A DNA stretch of 8,335 nt from an uncultured Clostridiaceae bacterium (GTDB lineage: Bacteria > Bacillota > Clostridia > Lachnospirales > Lachnospiraceae), in NCBI GenBank assembly GCA_949841235.1, contig CATKZA010000054.1, positions 1 through 8,335 of the forward strand. Reading direction: 5' to 3'. The translations under genes and the position numbers were made by a program. The notes under the pieces are model-generated. The model was not told the origin of the DNA and searched no databases. It saw only the letters and a list, made by a program, of their open reading frames with translations. This document shows positions 1 through 5,466 of the stretch, in pieces (position 1 is the first letter of the stretch; every line of letters begins with the position of its first letter).

Positions 1-40
1 TGGCAAGAAATATAAATACTGCTGTGGCAAGAAGTTTTAG
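1..40 (+). CDS. secA: SecA preprotein translocase ATPase, C-terminal end only
   Basis: The window opens inside a gene; reading from base 2 gives GKKYKYCCGKKF and a TAG stop at 38-40. This matches the end of the SecA C-terminal zinc-binding motif (family pattern CxCxSGKKYKxCCG), in which paired cysteines and neighbouring residues bind zinc and contact SecB or the ribosome. SecA is the cytoplasmic ATPase that drives proteins through the SecYEG channel. Only 12 residues are visible, so domains and start cannot be judged. The identity is supported by the motif and by prfB being next, since secA-prfB is a common gene pair in Firmicutes. Other proteins can carry a similar SEC-C zinc motif, which is the main alternative. 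Confidence 0.8.
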   Translation, partial: GKKYKYCCGKKF

Positions 41-70
41 AATAAGATAGACAGAGTTACGATAGTAGCG

Positions 71-103
71 GTGCTAGACATCCGTCGGATGTCTGTTTAG
101 CAC
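71..103. repeat. Perfect hairpin in the secA-prfB spacer
   Basis: AGACATCC (76-83) pairs with GGATGTCT (87-94) around the loop GTC. GTGCT (71-75) pairs with AGCAC (99-103) after a four-base bulge on the 3' side, giving 13 pairs in all. No T-run follows, so it does not look like an intrinsic terminator. The motifs CTAGACAT and CCGTCGGA inside it recur in the core of the palindromic element at 5303-5466, which suggests a related repeat. Function is not known from the sequence. Confidence 0.6.
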
Positions 104-121
104 GGATCGAAACGGAGTGTT

Positions 122-146
122 GACACGATGCCAAAGGCATCGGGTC
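122..146. repeat. Second hairpin in the secA-prfB spacer
   Basis: CGATGCC (126-132) pairs with GGCATCG (136-142) around the loop AAA. The stem extends past one A/G mismatch to GAC (122-124) and GTC (144-146). Further out, GATAGAC (46-52) can pair with GTCTATC (144-150), an alternative that would enclose both hairpins. It may act as a processing or folding element in a secA-prfB transcript; this is inference. There is no downstream T-run. Confidence 0.5.
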
Positions 147-220
147 TATCGCTTGATGGGATGAACAACTGTGAATAGTAACAAAATAACATCAATATGA
201 TATAGAAAGAGGTGAGAGAT

Positions 221-1334
221 GTGGTAGAGTTTGACAATATGAAGCAGACATTGTCTAATTACGAACATCCGCTGTGCGAAATGGGGAATTCACTTTGACC
301 TGGCTGGGAAAAAAGACCGGGTAGAAGAGTTAGACAAAACCATGGAGGAGCCTGGATTCTGGGATAATCCGGAGCAGTCTGCCGCCGTGGTGCAGGAGAG
401 CAAGAAGCTAAAGACCACCATTGAGCGTTATGAAGCCCTGTGCAGTGACCGGGAGGACATGCTCACGCTGATTGAGATTGGCGAGGAGGAGAATGACGCA
501 GACTTGGTGGCGGAAATCCAGGAGAATCTGGAGAGTTTTGAGAAGGAATTTGAGGCTTTGCGCATAGAGACATTGCTGTGCGGAGAGTATGATAGGGAAA
601 ATGCCATTCTCACTCTCCACGCCGGAGCCGGTGGCACGGAGAGCTGCGACTGGGCCAGCATGCTCTGCCGAATGTTCCAGAGGTATGCGGAAAAGCAGGG
701 ATTTCAGGTGGAGATGCTGGATTTTCTGGATGGGGACGAGGCGGGCTTAAAGTCTGTCACGCTACAGATTAACGGAATGAATGCCTATGGCTATATGAAG
801 AGCGAGCATGGAGTGCACCGCCTGGTGCGCATCTCTCCTTTCAATGCGGCGGGAAAGAGGCAGACCTCTTTCGTGTCCTGCGACGTGATGCCGGACATTC
901 AGACGGATTTGGATGTGGAGATTGACGAGGACGATATCAGGATTGATACCTACCGTTCCAGCGGGGCGGGTGGACAGCATATCAACAAGACATCTTCGGC
1001 CATCCGCATCACTCATTTTCCCACAGGCATCGTGGTGCAGTGTCAGAATGAGCGCTCCCAGCATATGAATAAGGATAAGGCGATGCAGATGCTGAAGGCG
1101 AAACTGTACCTGCTGAAGCAGCAGGAGCAGCGGGAGAAGGCCAGTGGCATCCGGGGAGAGGTGAAGGATAATGGCTGGGGAAGCCAGATTCGCTCCTATG
1201 TCATGCAGCCTTATACCATGGTGAAAGACCACAGGACGAATGCGGAAGTGAGTAATGTGCAAGGCGTTTTGGATGGGAATATCGAGCCTTTCATCAATGC
1301 CTATCTGGCATGGATTTCCGCTGGATCGGCTTGA
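221..1334 (+). CDS. prfB: Peptide chain release factor 2, made by programmed +1 frameshift
   Basis: RF2 releases the finished protein at UGA and UAA codons on the ribosome. Translation starts at GTG 221, five bases after the Shine-Dalgarno GAGGTGA (209-215). The overlapping ATG at 219 hits TAG after two codons. Frame 0 runs 25 codons to CTT and an in-frame TGA at 296-298. A +1 shift on CTT continues with GAC at 297, giving 345 more residues and 370 in total, close to the usual length of about 365. In the joined protein the SPF stop-codon-recognition motif falls at residues 205-207 and the catalytic GGQ at 250-252, the same numbers as in the E. coli protein, which supports the joining. The stop is TGA. 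The TGA checkpoint makes synthesis autoregulated: low RF2 favours frameshifting. The gene follows secA after 180 bases. Confidence 0.96.
283..299 (+). promoter_or_regulatory. RF2 programmed +1 frameshift site
   Basis: The slippery codon CTT (293-295) is followed by in-frame TGA (296-298) and C, the conserved CUU-UGA-C arrangement of prfB genes. The Shine-Dalgarno-like stimulator is GGGG at 283-286, followed by six bases before CTT. In E. coli and B. subtilis the G-run (AGGGGG) ends three bases before CTT. Here the codon next to it is AAT, so the stimulator is shorter and set three bases further upstream. Confidence 0.92.
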
Positions 1335-1363
1335 TTTACTATAACCCCTCCGGGGGATGCGCA
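1335..1363 (+). repeat. 29-base direct repeat, copy A, directly after the prfB stop
   Basis: This stretch is identical base for base to 2721-2749, which lies just after the hom stop. It starts TTTACTATAACC and ends GGGGGATGCGCA, with a small CCCC-TCC-GGGG hairpin in the middle (1345-1355). No open reading frame uses both copies, so the identity is not explained by coding. It is probably an intergenic repeat family; whether it terminates or processes RNA cannot be told from two copies. Confidence 0.85.
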
Positions 1364-1383
1364 GGATTTTTGCAGGGAAACAT

Positions 1384-1437
1384 CTGCGTTTGCACGCAGC
1401 GAGAATCGGCGCAGCGAACGCCAAAAACAAAATTTTT
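1384..1437. other. Two short hairpins and A/T run in the prfB-hom spacer
   Basis: CTGCG (1384-1388) pairs with CGCAG (1395-1399), and GGCG (1408-1411) pairs with CGCC (1419-1422). Then come an A-rich stretch and five T (1433-1437). The arrangement is faintly terminator-like on the + strand, but the last stem has only four pairs and the T-run is eleven bases away. No clear sigma-A promoter is visible before hom. Confidence 0.3.
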
Positions 1438-1496
1438 ATCGTTCACTATAGAAATGTGAAGATACGAAGTTGGGCAAAGAAGTGGAGGATACAGTG

Positions 1497-2705
1497 ATGA
1501 ACGTAGGGATTTTAGGATATGGAACGGTGGGTTCCGGGGTTTTTGATATCCTTCGGGAGAATAAAGAGGTAATTGCAGAGAGAATCGGAGAAGAGATATC
1601 AGTGAAGCGTGTGCTGGATTTGAGGGATTTCCCGGGAGATCCGGTGGAACCTGTGCTGACCCATGATTTCAAAGAGATCGAGGCAGATGAAGATGTGCAG
1701 ATCGTGGTGGAAACCATGGGAGGGCTTCATCCGGCATATGAGTTCGTGAAAGCGTGTCTGGAGCGGGGCAAGAGTGTTTGCACCTCCAACAAGGCTCTGG
1801 TGGCTGATTTTGGACCGGAACTGATCCAGCTTGCCAAGGAAAGGCACGCCAGCTTCCTCTTTGAGGCCCGCGTGGGGGGCGGCATTCCCATTATCCGCCC
1901 GCTGCAAAGTTCCCTGTCGCCGGATGAGATTTTGGAGATTTCCGGCATCTTAAACGGAACGACTAATTATATTCTCACGGAAATGAGAGAGAAGGGGGCG
2001 GATTTCGATTCCGTGCTGAAGGATGCCCAGGCCTTGGGCTATGCGGAGGCAGACCCCACGGCGGACGTGGAGGGGCATGATGCCTGTAGGAAGATTGCGA
2101 TTCTGACTTCTCTTGCCTATGGAAAGAATGTGGATTTCCATGATATCTACACCGAGGGAATCACCAAGATTACGGACAGGGATATCGCCTATGCCAATCA
2201 GCTGGGGGGGAAGGTGAAAATCTGCGGCTCCAGCAGGAAGGTGGGAGAACAGGTGAGCGCCAGGGTGGCTCCGGTGCTAATCTATCCAGGCAATCCGCTG
2301 TACAGCGTGGACGGCGTGTTCAATGCCATCCTTGTGAAGGGGAATATGGTGGGAGACGTGATGTTCTACGGACAGGGAGCGGGAAAACTGGCTACCGCCA
2401 GCGCAGTGGTGTCCGACGTAATTGAGGCCGGGAAGAATATTGGCACGGGCGTGCCGGTTCAGTGGACGGCAGAGAAGTTGTCTCTAGTTCCCTTCGGGGA
2501 GAGCAAGAGCCGGTTCCTTGTCAGAACGGCGGGAGCAAAGAGCGAGAATGAGAGCAAGGTGCAGGCTGCCTTTGGAGACGTGGAGGCAGTGGATGCGGGA
2601 TTTGCAGAGGAATATGCCTTTGTCACAGGTGAGATGACGGAAGCGGCTTACGAGGAGGCCGCCCGGACTGTGGGGACGGTTATCAATAAGATTCGCATAT
2701 CATGA
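1497..2705 (+). CDS. hom: Homoserine dehydrogenase
   Basis: Reduces L-aspartate semialdehyde to L-homoserine with NAD(P)H, the step that commits aspartate carbon to threonine and methionine; cytoplasmic. The protein is 402 residues from ATG 1497, eight bases after GGAGG (1484-1488). In-frame GTG 1494 and TTG 1470 are possible but sit too close to, or upstream of, that site. The Rossmann nucleotide loop GYGTVG is at 7-12 and NKALV with the conserved lysine at 98-102. GILNGTTNYI is at 150-159, and the family signature runs from AQALGYAEADP to D195 and K199, the likely catalytic pair. The C-terminal part from about residue 335 is short and looks like a compact ACT-type regulatory domain. The total is shorter than the roughly 430 residues of the B. 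subtilis enzyme. A putative homoserine kinase and aspartokinase follow on the same strand. No T-box or lysine riboswitch is evident upstream. Confidence 0.95.
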   Translation: MNVGILGYGTVGSGVFDILRENKEVIAERIGEEISVKRVLDLRDFPGDPVEPVLTHDFKEIEADEDVQIVVETMGGLHPAYEFVKACLERGKSVCTSNKALVADFGPELIQLAKERHASFLFEARVGGGIPIIRPLQSSLSPDEILEISGILNGTTNYILTEMREKGADFDSVLKDAQALGYAEADPTADVEGHDACRKIAILTSLAYGKNVDFHDIYTEGITKITDRDIAYANQLGGKVKICGSSRKVGEQVSARVAPVLIYPGNPLYSVDGVFNAILVKGNMVGDVMFYGQGAGKLATASAVVSDVIEAGKNIGTGVPVQWTAEKLSLVPFGESKSRFLVRTAGAKSENESKVQAAFGDVEAVDAGFAEEYAFVTGEMTEAAYEEAARTVGTVINKIRIS

Positions 2706-2730
2706 TTATAGTAAACGTTGTTTACTATAA
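2706..2730. repeat. Perfect 11-bp palindrome after the hom stop
   Basis: TTATAGTAAAC (2706-2716) is the exact reverse complement of GTTTACTATAA (2720-2730), with loop GTT. It begins on the base after the hom TGA. The right arm overlaps the start of 29-base repeat copy B. It lacks a T-run, is AT-rich, and could be an operator, a weak RNA hairpin, or the fused ends of a TA-bounded miniature element. None of these can be decided here. Confidence 0.7.
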
Positions 2731-2749
2731 CCCCTCCGGGGGATGCGCA
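2721..2749 (+). repeat. 29-base direct repeat, copy B, after hom
   Basis: Identical to 1335-1363. Its GGGGGATGCG part (2738-2747) occurs a third time at 5651-5660, where it follows TACTA directly without the intervening ten bases TAACCCCTCC. The ATG inside it opens a longer reading frame into the next gene. This is probably accidental because that ATG has no properly spaced ribosome binding site. Confidence 0.85.
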
Positions 2750-2760
2750 TAAATAAATGC

Positions 2761-2782
2761 AAAAACCATGGCAGAAAAGAGG
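2761..2782 (+). repeat. 22-base direct repeat, first copy (duplicated start-region leader)
   Basis: These 22 bases, ending in AGAAAAGAGG, recur exactly at 2840-2861, where they supply the ribosome binding site of the kinase-like gene. The first copy stands nine bases before ATG 2792, which opens a four-codon frame (M-L-A-H, stop TGA 2804-2806). The period is 79 bases. It looks like a duplication of the translation start region; the mini-frame may be coincidental. Confidence 0.8.
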
Positions 2783-2787
2783 ATAAC

Positions 2788-2830
2788 ATCAATGCTGGCG
2801 CATTGATTATGCAAGTTGCTTCGCAACTTG
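2788..2830. repeat. Two adjacent perfect hairpins upstream of the kinase-like gene
   Basis: ATCAATGC (2788-2795) pairs with GCATTGAT (2800-2807) around TGGC. Four bases later CAAGTTGC (2812-2819) pairs with GCAACTTG (2823-2830) around TTC. Both have eight perfect pairs. They fill the space between the two 22-base repeats and would lie in the 5' leader of the kinase-like gene. There is no T-run, so termination is unlikely. Confidence 0.65.
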
Positions 2831-2839
2831 GAATATGCC

Positions 2840-2861
2840 AAAAACCATGGCAGAAAAGAGG
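2840..2861 (+). repeat. 22-base direct repeat, second copy (with working ribosome binding site)
   Basis: Exact copy of 2761-2782. Its terminal AAGAGG lies seven bases before ATG 2869, a good Shine-Dalgarno spacing, and so decides the start of the next gene. Confidence 0.8.
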
Positions 2862-2868
2862 TAGTGAC

Positions 2869-4074
2869 ATGAAGTATCTAGTGGTATTAGGTGATGGGAT
2901 GGCAGACGAGCCGGTTCAGGAGATTGGCGGAAAGACTCCGCTGATGCAGGCGTTGACGCCGGCTATGGATGCTCTGGCGCACAAGTCGGAAGTGGGGCTT
3001 GCCCACACCATTCCTCAGGGAATGAAGCCGGGGAGCGATACGGCAAATCTGGCGGTGCTGGGGTATGACCCAAAGAAATACTATACGGGGCGTTCTCCGC
3101 TGGAGGCGTTGAGCATCGGCGTACCCATGAAGGAAACGGATATCGCCATTCGCTGCAATATCGTCACCGTGTCCGATGATGGGCTGCCTTATGAAGAAAA
3201 GACCATTATCGACCACAGTGCCGGAGAGATTTCTACCCAGGATGCCGCTGTCCTGATGGAGGCGATTCAGTGGGAGATGAATGGCGACCTCTACCAATAT
3301 TATGTGGGAACCAGTTACCGCCATCTCACGATCTGGGCGGGGGGGGAAGTGGTGGAACTGACACCGCCCCATGACGTGCTGGGACAGAAAATCGGCCAGT
3401 ATCTGCCACAGGATGCAAAACTCCGGGAGATGATGGAGAGAAGTTTTGATATCCTGAACAGCCATCCCCTGAATGTGGAGCGGGAGAAGCGGGGGCTGAA
3501 TAAGGCAAACTCCCTGTGGTTCTGGGGAGCCGGCACCAAGCCTGCCCTGGATTCCTTTGAGGGAAAATACGGAAAGAAGGGCGCCATGATTTCTGCCGTG
3601 GATCTGCTGAAAGGAATTGCCGTGGGAGCGGATATGCACAATATTGATGTTCCGGGAGCCAATGGCACCTTGGATACCAACTGGGAAGGAAAGGCGGATG
3701 CCGCCGCCAAGGCACTCTTGGAGGAGGGCTATGACTTTGTCTATATCCATATGGAAGCACCGGATGAGATGGGACATCAGGGAAGCCTGGAGAGGAAGAT
3801 CAAGGCCATCGAATATCTGGACGGTAGGGTGCTGGAGCCTCTCGTGGAGCGCCTGGATCAGTCTGGGGAGGATTACCGTCTCCTGCTGATGCCGGATCAC
3901 CCCACGCCCATTGCCTGTCGAACTCACACATCGGATCCCGTGCCATATCTCCTCTATGACAGCAGAAAGGAAATGGAGTTTTCCGGCTTGTATAATGAGG
4001 AAGATGCGAGAAAAAGCGGCATTGTGGTAGAACAGGGCTATACACTGATGAGTAAACTATTAGAGAGAGCATAA
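2869..4074 (+). CDS. Phosphoglycerate-mutase-like protein, probable homoserine kinase
   Basis: A 401-residue alkaline-phosphatase-superfamily protein of the archaeal-type cofactor-independent phosphoglycerate mutase (ApgM) group. Visible metal and active-site residues: D9 in the LGDGMAD start motif, S56 in KPGSDTAN (expected nucleophile), D299 and H303 in APDEMGH, D343-H344 in MPDHPTP, and H353 in RTHTSDP. Databases describe one clade of this family (TIGR02535) as a proposed homoserine kinase because it sits beside threonine genes where classical ThrB is absent. Here it lies between hom and lysC, with only 13 bases to lysC. I therefore infer phosphorylation of homoserine to O-phosphohomoserine for threonine synthesis, and glycolytic mutase as the alternative. 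ATG 2869 is chosen for its ribosome binding site and because MKYLVVLGDG is the family start. The frame is open upstream to 2743, but those residues look non-coding. Confidence 0.88.
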   Translation: MKYLVVLGDGMADEPVQEIGGKTPLMQALTPAMDALAHKSEVGLAHTIPQGMKPGSDTANLAVLGYDPKKYYTGRSPLEALSIGVPMKETDIAIRCNIVTVSDDGLPYEEKTIIDHSAGEISTQDAAVLMEAIQWEMNGDLYQYYVGTSYRHLTIWAGGEVVELTPPHDVLGQKIGQYLPQDAKLREMMERSFDILNSHPLNVEREKRGLNKANSLWFWGAGTKPALDSFEGKYGKKGAMISAVDLLKGIAVGADMHNIDVPGANGTLDTNWEGKADAAAKALLEEGYDFVYIHMEAPDEMGHQGSLERKIKAIEYLDGRVLEPLVERLDQSGEDYRLLLMPDHPTPIACRTHTSDPVPYLLYDSRKEMEFSGLYNEEDARKSGIVVEQGYTLMSKLLERA

Positions 4075-4087
4075 ATGGAGGAAAAAC

Positions 4088-5299
4088 ATGTTAGTTGTAA
4101 AGAAATTTGGCGGGACTTCCGTTGCCAATAAGGAGCGCATTTTCAATGTGGCGAATCGATGCGCAGAGGACTATAGAAATGGAAACCAAGTGGTGGTGGT
4201 GCTTTCTGCTATGGGAAAACAGACGGATGTATTGCTAGATATGGCGAGGGATATCAACCCCAAGGCATCGAAGCGGGAACTGGATATGCTGCTGACTACC
4301 GGCGAGCAGACTTCCGTGGCTCTGATGTCCATGGCACTGGATTCTCTGGGAGTGCCTGCCGTCTCCCGGAATGCCTTTCAGGTGGCGATGCATACCACGT
4401 CTGATAACGGCAATGCCAGGCTGAAAAAGATTGATGCCAAGAGAATCAAGTTTGAACTGGATAACCGGCGCGTTGTAGTGATTACGGGATTTCAGGGGGT
4501 CAATAGATACGGTGATTACACGACGCTGGGGAGGGGCGGCTCCGATACTACGGCAGTTGCGCTGGCTGCGGCGCTCCATGCGGATTCCTGCGAGATCTTT
4601 ACCGATGTGGACGGCGTATTTACAGCCGATCCAAGGATTGTGCCGGGTGCGCGGAAACTGGACGTGATTTCTTATGATGAGATGCTGGAACTGGCAAGTC
4701 TGGGCGCAGGCGTGCTTCACAACCGTTCTGTGGAGATGGCGAAGAAATATGGCGTGCAGCTAGTGGTGCGTTCCAGTCTAAATACCAGCGAGGGAACCGT
4801 AGTAAAGGAGGAAAGTAATATGGAAAAGATGTTGGTCAGCGGCGTTGCGACAGATAAGAATGTGGCACAGTTTTCAGTGGAGGGGTTGGAGAATAAACCC
4901 GGCGTGGCATTTAAGCTCTTTCACCATCTGGCAAACCATAATGTGAATGTGGATATGATTTTGCAGTCTGTGGAGCATGGCGGGACGCAGGATATCAGTT
5001 TTACCGTGACGAGGGAGATGGCTGACGAGGCACTGGATGTGCTGGAGAGGCATGGAAAGACCAGCCTGAAATGTGATAAAATCGCAGTGGCAAAGGATGT
5101 GGCAAAGGTTTCGGTGGTGGGTGCCGGCATGGTATCCAATCCGGGAGTTGCCGCCAAGATGTTTGAGGCGCTCTACGATGCGGGCATTAATATCCGTCAG
5201 ATTTCTACTTCTGAGATTCGGGTGTCTGTGCTGATAGATGAAAAGTATGCAGACCCGGCGGCTCAGGCGGTACATGATGCTTTTTCTTTGGAAGATTAA
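4088..5299 (+). CDS. lysC: Aspartokinase, alpha (full-length) subunit
   Basis: Phosphorylates aspartate with ATP to 4-aspartyl phosphate, the entry step to lysine, threonine and methionine. 403 residues from ATG 4088, six bases after GGAGG (4077-4081) and 13 bases after the kinase-like gene, so probably co-transcribed. KFGGTS at 6-11 and TTGEQTS at 70-76 form catalytic and substrate contacts; TTLGRGGSDTTA (145-156) and FTDVDGVFTADPR (171-183) are typical kinase-core motifs. Two ACT domains follow at about 265-335 and 340-403, the allosteric part that binds lysine and/or threonine in this family. The length matches B. subtilis LysC (about 408), the class that also makes a separate beta subunit from an internal start. 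Which amino acid inhibits it cannot be read from the sequence. No lysine riboswitch is visible ahead of the operon. Confidence 0.96.
   Translation: MLVVKKFGGTSVANKERIFNVANRCAEDYRNGNQVVVVLSAMGKQTDVLLDMARDINPKASKRELDMLLTTGEQTSVALMSMALDSLGVPAVSRNAFQVAMHTTSDNGNARLKKIDAKRIKFELDNRRVVVITGFQGVNRYGDYTTLGRGGSDTTAVALAAALHADSCEIFTDVDGVFTADPRIVPGARKLDVISYDEMLELASLGAGVLHNRSVEMAKKYGVQLVVRSSLNTSEGTVVKEESNMEKMLVSGVATDKNVAQFSVEGLENKPGVAFKLFHHLANHNVNVDMILQSVEHGGTQDISFTVTREMADEALDVLERHGKTSLKCDKIAVAKDVAKVSVVGAGMVSNPGVAAKMFEALYDAGINIRQISTSEIRVSVLIDEKYADPAAQAVHDAFSLED
4804..4811 (+). promoter_or_regulatory. Strong internal ribosome binding site within lysC
   Basis: AAAGGAGG sits inside the lysC reading frame, encoding part of VVKEE, eight bases before ATG 4820. 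It is a closer match to the 16S rRNA tail than the site in front of the full-length gene. It falls in the linker between the kinase core and the first ACT domain. Confidence 0.75.
4820..5299 (+). CDS. lysC: Aspartokinase beta subunit, in-frame internal start
   Basis: Starting at codon 245 of lysC, this frame gives a 159-residue protein consisting only of the two ACT domains. In B. subtilis aspartokinase II the beta subunit is made from the same gene in the same way and has about 160 residues; it joins alpha in an alpha2-beta2 enzyme and carries part of the regulatory site. The consensus Shine-Dalgarno eight bases upstream and the position at the domain boundary argue for real use. Expression is inferred from sequence only. 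The alternative is that the purine-rich stretch is chance coding of KEE codons. Confidence 0.65.
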   Translation: MEKMLVSGVATDKNVAQFSVEGLENKPGVAFKLFHHLANHNVNVDMILQSVEHGGTQDISFTVTREMADEALDVLERHGKTSLKCDKIAVAKDVAKVSVVGAGMVSNPGVAAKMFEALYDAGINIRQISTSEIRVSVLIDEKYADPAAQAVHDAFSLED

Positions 5300-5302
5300 C
5301 AT

Positions 5303-5466
5303 TAGTGTACTGTACCGTTGCCAATTAGGCAAATCTGCTTGACTATCTGCCTATCCGCTACGTTAAATTTTCTAGACATAGCCGCCGCTATGCCGTCGGA
5401 AATTTGCCTTGCGGATAAACAGATAGTCTGCGCAGTTTCACCAAATATCAATGGTACAGTACACTA
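5303..5466. mobile_element. MITE-like palindromic element 1, TA-bounded
   Basis: The terminal inverted repeats TAGTGTACTGTACC (5303-5316) and GGTACAGTACACTA (5453-5466) are perfect over 14 bases, and four more pairs follow (5317-5320 with 5449-5452, one G-T). Inside, further stems nest: GACTATCTG (5341-5349) with CAGATAGTC (5420-5428), ATCCGC (5353-5358) with GCGGAT (5411-5416), AAATTTTC (5365-5372) with GGAAATTT (5398-5405), and CATAGC (5377-5382) with GCTATG (5387-5392). The outermost TA on each side could be a target duplication, as made by IS630/Tc1-mariner-type transposases, leaving a 160-base element. It encodes no protein. A structured RNA or bidirectional terminator is the alternative. 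Confidence 0.65.

Noticed and set aside
120..150. Promoter with -35 TTGACA at 120-125 before prfB
   Set aside because: No acceptable -10 hexamer lies 16-18 bases downstream, and the bases are already accounted for by the hairpin at 122-146.
342..1334. prfB as a 330-residue gene starting at ATG 342
   Set aside because: No ribosome binding site is suitably placed, and conserved RF2 residues are encoded upstream through the frameshift. SPF and GGQ fall at canonical positions only in the joined protein.
1470..1496. TTG start of hom at 1470
   Set aside because: It lies upstream of the GGAGG at 1484-1488, so that site could not serve it; ATG 1497 fits better.
1335..1496. Lysine riboswitch or T-box leader ahead of the hom-lysC cluster
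   Set aside because: The 162 bases before hom and 163 before the kinase-like gene show neither the T-box sequence (TGGnACCGCG-like) nor a multi-helix lysine aptamer with its conserved motifs.
2743..2868. N-terminal extension of the phosphoglycerate-mutase-like gene by 42 codons
   Set aside because: The upstream ATG is inside the 29-base repeat without a proper ribosome binding site. The extra residues come from repeats and hairpins, and the family starts at MKYLVVLGDG with a well-placed site.
2887..3927. 346-residue minus-strand open frame opposite the kinase-like gene
   Set aside because: It mirrors a well-conserved + strand gene, has no recognisable motifs and comes from codon bias on the other strand. 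The same holds for the long minus-strand frame 6352-7335 opposite tex.
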